Shown here: positions 13,945-15,706 of the stretch, piece by piece
Numbering within the stretch: position 1 is the stretch's first letter
How the letters are laid out: each line of letters begins with the position of its first letter
Source of the DNA: 0-14-3-00-41-53 sp041500225
GTDB lineage: Bacteria; Nitrospirota; Thermodesulfovibrionia; Thermodesulfovibrionales; SM23-35
Direction: 5' to 3'
Assembly (NCBI GenBank): GCA_041500225.1
Contig: JBGQLV010000059.1
Coordinates: 1 to 15,706 of the forward strand
Length of the DNA stretch: 15,706 bases
The notes under the pieces: model-generated
What the model saw: the letters and a program-made list of their open reading frames with translations, nothing else
What the model was told of the DNA's origin: nothing
Database searches by the model: none
Position numbers and translations under genes: made by a program

Positions 13945-14373
13945 TTAATCTTTTATTTCTATCCCCATACTTCTCGCGGTGCCACTTATTATCTTTACCG
14001 CTTCATCCGGCGAGTAAGCATTAAGATCTGGAAGCTTTCTCTGTGCAATTTCTCTTATTTGTGCTGACGTAACCTTCCCAACTTTTTCCTTATTAGGAAT
14101 ACTTGATCCCTTTATGATACCAGCAGCTTTCTTTAGAAGATCAGAAGCAGGAGGTGTTTTTGTTATAAATGTAAACGACCTATCGGCGTAAACAGTTAAA
14201 ACCACGGGCACTATGGTATCTCCAAGTGCCTGAGTCTGGGCATTAAATGCCTTACAGAACTCCATTATATTAATACCGTGAGGACCGAGAGCCGGGCCTA
14301 CAGGTGGTGCAGGGTTTGCTTTCCCCGCAGGTATCTGAAGCTTGACCTGAGCGATTATTTCTTTCTTAGCCAT
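13945..14373 (-). CDS. rplK: 50S ribosomal protein L11
   Basis: The protein is 142 residues and starts MAKKEIIAQVKLQIPAGKAN, then P-A-P-P-V-G-P-A-L-G-P-H-G-I-N-I-M-E-F-C-K (22-42), the thiostrepton-site N-terminal domain. The C-terminal 23S-binding domain carries K-V-G-K-V-T and M-G-I-E-I. It forms the GTPase-associated centre with L10/L12. The ATG at 14371-14373 is chosen because GGAGGG lies three bases upstream and the product starts as the family does; an ATG nine codons earlier lacks this support. It is separated from nusG by an unusual 135-bp repeat-filled spacer. Confidence 0.97.
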   Translation of the reverse strand: MAKKEIIAQVKLQIPAGKANPAPPVGPALGPHGINIMEFCKAFNAQTQALGDTIVPVVLTVYADRSFTFITKTPPASDLLKKAAGIIKGSSIPNKEKVGKVTSAQIREIAQRKLPDLNAYSPDEAVKIISGTARSMGIEIKD

Positions 14374-14391
14374 AAACCCTCCATACTTATT

Positions 14392-14504
14392 AAATCCCAA
14401 ATTTCAAATATCCAAACCCCAAACAAATTCCAACCTCAATGTTTCCAAACTGGAAACTGTTTGAGGCTGTTTTGGATTTCGAATTTTGGATTTTGTATTT
14501 ATTG
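14392..14504. repeat. Heptamer-repeat and hairpin element in the nusG–rplK spacer
   Basis: The right part reads TTTTGGA, TTTCGAA, TTTTGGA, TTTTGTA, TTTATTG in exact period seven (14470-14504). The left part is a looser AAATCCC/AAATTTC/AAACCCC series (14392-14431), roughly its reverse complement. Between them CCTCAA, T, GTTTCC (14434-14446) pairs with GGAAAC, TGT, TTGAGG (14452-14466) around AAACT. The whole forms an imperfect large inverted repeat. The nusG–rplK spacer is usually short or carries the L1 operator, and I cannot recognise an L1 site here. Confidence 0.6.
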
Positions 14505-14508
14505 TTAT

Positions 14509-15033
14509 TCATGCCCTCTCCACCTGAAAAAAATTAAGTTCAACAGGTGTCTGTCTGCCAAATATGCTTACCATTACGCAAAGCCTGGCATGGTCTATAT
14601 CAACATCCTCAACAGTACCAAGAAAATTAGTGAAAGGGCCATCAACAATTCTGACACTCTCTCCCTTCTGGAATTGTGTCTTGACCTGTGGTAGAGGCCC
14701 CTTCTCTATCTGCTGAAGTATCACTGCAACCTCTTCCTCGGAAAGAGCAACAGGTTTTGTTCCACCTACAAAGCCTGTTACACGTGGGGTACTTCTGATG
14801 AGATGCCATGTCTCATCGTCCATTTCCATCTCCACAAGTATATATCCAGGATAAAATTTCTTATCACTTTCTTTCCTTTTACCTCCTTTTAACTCTATAA
14901 CCCTTTCTGTAGGTATAAGTATCCTTGATATCTTATCTGTTAGATCTTTTCTCTCTCTCTTTTCTTCTATTGTAAGTTTTACCTTTTCCTCAAAACCTGA
15001 ATAGGTGTGAACAACATACCAGTTTTTTTCCAT
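14509..15033 (-). CDS. nusG: Transcription termination/antitermination protein NusG
   Basis: The protein is 174 residues. The NGN domain starts N-W-Y-V-V-H-T-Y-S-G-F-E (4-15) and includes F-Y-P-G-Y-I-L-V-E-M (60-69) and V-T-G-F-V-G-G (85-91), the face that binds the polymerase clamp. A KOW domain follows (K-G-E-S-V-R-I-V-D-G-P-F, 123-134). It increases RNA polymerase processivity and links it to Rho or the ribosome. ATG lies four bases after the secE stop and has only a weak ribosome site, so it probably depends on coupling to secE. Confidence 0.97.
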   Translation of the reverse strand: MEKNWYVVHTYSGFEEKVKLTIEEKRERKDLTDKISRILIPTERVIELKGGKRKESDKKFYPGYILVEMEMDDETWHLIRSTPRVTGFVGGTKPVALSEEEVAVILQQIEKGPLPQVKTQFQKGESVRIVDGPFTNFLGTVEDVDIDHARLCVMVSIFGRQTPVELNFFQVERA

Positions 15034-15037
15034 AGTT

Positions 15038-15223
15038 TTACCGCAATGCTATCCCTACTAATTTTGCAAGGCCGAGATCAACAATGCCCAAGAATAATGA
15101 AATCACTATTACTGTGATGATTACAACCCATATGGAACCGATAAGTTCATCCTTTGAAGGAAAAACAACCTTCTTTACCTCAACCTTTACTTCCCTGAAA
15201 AATTCCTTAACTTTGTTTAACAT
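15038..15223 (-). CDS. secE: Preprotein translocase subunit SecE
   Basis: The protein is 61 residues, the short single-span form. A basic amphipathic helix (K-V-K-E-F-F-R-E-V-K-V-E-V-K-K-V, 4-19) is followed by the conserved P-S-K-D-E-L and one membrane segment (about 28-58, W-V-V-I-I-T-V-I-V-I-S-L-F-L-G). It clamps SecY in the inner membrane. ATG has AAAGGA upstream. It lies between tRNA-Trp and nusG, a widely conserved order. Confidence 0.95.
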   Translation of the reverse strand: MLNKVKEFFREVKVEVKKVVFPSKDELIGSIWVVIITVIVISLFLGIVDLGLAKLVGIALR

Positions 15224-15284
15224 GATATCCTTTAATCTAACAGGTTTAAGTTGTTAATCATAACTTATAATTTATGCCTTTAAG

Positions 15285-15361
15285 TGGCAGGCCAGGAGGG
15301 ATTTGAACCCCCAACCCTCGGATTTGGAGTCCGACGCTCTATCCGTTAGAGCTACTGGCCT
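15285..15361 (-). tRNA. trnW: tRNA-Trp (anticodon CCA)
   Basis: A 77-nt cloverleaf with encoded 3' CCA. Acceptor AGGCCAG pairs with CTGGCCT. The D-stem is GCTC/GAGC with a G-G in the loop. The anticodon stem TCGGA/TCCGA holds loop CT-CCA-AA, and the T-arm GGGGG-TTCAAAT-CCCTC has one G-U pair. Discriminator G and CCA follow. Its first two bases are also the last two bases of the rpmG stop codon. Confidence 0.97.
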
Positions 15362-15512
15362 ATGCCTTTATCTCCTTGTGTAATGTATGCCGCCTGCAAT
15401 GCCTGCAGTATTTCTTTAACTGGAGCTTGTCAGTGGTGTTCTTTTTATTTTTCATACTCGAATAGTTCCTGTTTTTGCACTCTGTACATTGAAACAATAT
15501 TATATCTCTCAT
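15360..15512 (-). CDS. rpmG: 50S ribosomal protein L33
   Basis: The protein is 50 residues, the usual length. M-R-D-I-I-L-F-Q-C-T-E-C-K-N-R-N-Y (1-17) and K-K-Y-C-R-H-C-R-R-H-T (33-43) carry the two C-x-x-C pairs of the Zn-binding L33 form. It binds 23S rRNA near the E site. ATG is six bases after the tuf stop, with GGAG inside the last tuf codons as ribosome site. The stop codon TAG runs two bases into tRNA-Trp. Confidence 0.95.
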   Translation of the reverse strand: MRDIILFQCTECKNRNYSSMKNKKNTTDKLQLKKYCRHCRRHTLHKEIKA

Positions 15513-15518
15513 GGTTTT

Positions 15519-15706
15519 CTACTCCAGTACCTCAGTAACAACACCGGCGCCTACAGTCCTTCCACCCTCTCTTATAGCAAACCTTAACTCCTTTTCCATT
15601 GCTATCGGTGAGATTAGTTCTACTATAAGAGTTACGTTATCGCCGGGCATTACCATCTCTGCACCCTCAGGTAAGTATGCTACCCCTGTTACATCCGTTG
15701 TCCTGA
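15519..15706 (-). CDS. tuf: Elongation factor Tu, C-terminal end (partial, cut by window edge)
   Basis: The last 62 codons of EF-Tu domain III: P-E-G-A-E-M-V-M-P-G-D-N-V (about 50 to 38 residues from the end), then R-F-A-I-R-E-G-G-R-T-V-G-A-G-V-V-T and V-L-E-stop. EF-Tu·GTP carries aminoacyl-tRNA to the ribosome. It is the most upstream gene seen and presumably heads, or lies in, the transcript feeding rpmG, tRNA-Trp, secE and nusG. This tuf-first order is common in many phyla. Confidence 0.97.
   Translation of the reverse strand, partial: RTTDVTGVAYLPEGAEMVMPGDNVTLIVELISPIAMEKELRFAIREGGRTVGAGVVTEVLE

Noticed and set aside
14374..14400. Longer rplK start nine codons upstream
   Set aside because: The downstream ATG has GGAGGG at good spacing and gives the conserved MAKKE start.

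Overview
This window is a bacterial chromosome segment, read almost entirely on the minus strand. Its core is the universal tuf–rpmG–tRNA-Trp–secE–nusG–rplKAJL–rpoBC transcription/translation cluster. The moderately AT-rich composition, the RpoB/RpoC sequence style, a stand-alone ferredoxin-thioredoxin-reductase-type catalytic subunit next to a glutaredoxin, and a small protein resembling the DVU0772 family of sulfate reducers all suggest an anaerobe. A Nitrospirota/Thermodesulfovibrio-like or deltaproteobacteria-like lineage is the best guess. This is inference; no rRNA gene is present to settle it.

Layout from right to left (the direction of transcription): the 3' end of tuf (EF-Tu), rpmG (L33), tRNA-Trp(CCA), secE, nusG, rplK (L11), rplA (L1), rplJ (L10), rplL (L7/L12), rpoB, rpoC, a Mut7-C-type putative RNase with a zinc ribbon, and an FmdB-type zinc ribbon protein. 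A hairpin terminator near 3374-3392 probably ends the unit. Most junctions are only a few bases long. The exceptions are nusG–rplK and rpoC–Mut7-C, which carry degenerate 7-bp tandem repeats, and rplL–rpoB, which carries a short hairpin. The usual rpsL–rpsG–fusA block does not follow rpoC.

The left 3.4 kb is accessory. It holds two perfect parS-like palindromes 57 bp apart (suggesting an origin-proximal location), an 88-bp inverted-repeat element, and a two-gene redox operon (glutaredoxin plus ferredoxin-thioredoxin-reductase-like subunit). Beyond these are an unrecognised reading frame interrupted by one in-frame TGA, a DVU0772-like gene, and several hairpins. At the far left are a secreted-protein gene broken (or switched) by a one-base shortfall in a poly-A tract just after its ATG, an HsdR-N-like nuclease-domain gene, and the 5' end of an insertion-sequence transposase at the window edge.

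The oddities most worth a second look are: the rpmG stop codon sharing its last two bases with the mature 5' end of tRNA-Trp; rplJ, whose only plausible full-length start is CTG; the paired parS sites; the A8-tract frameshift; the in-frame TGA gene; and the recurring heptamer arrays at three junctions. I see no CRISPR array, prophage or defence island.
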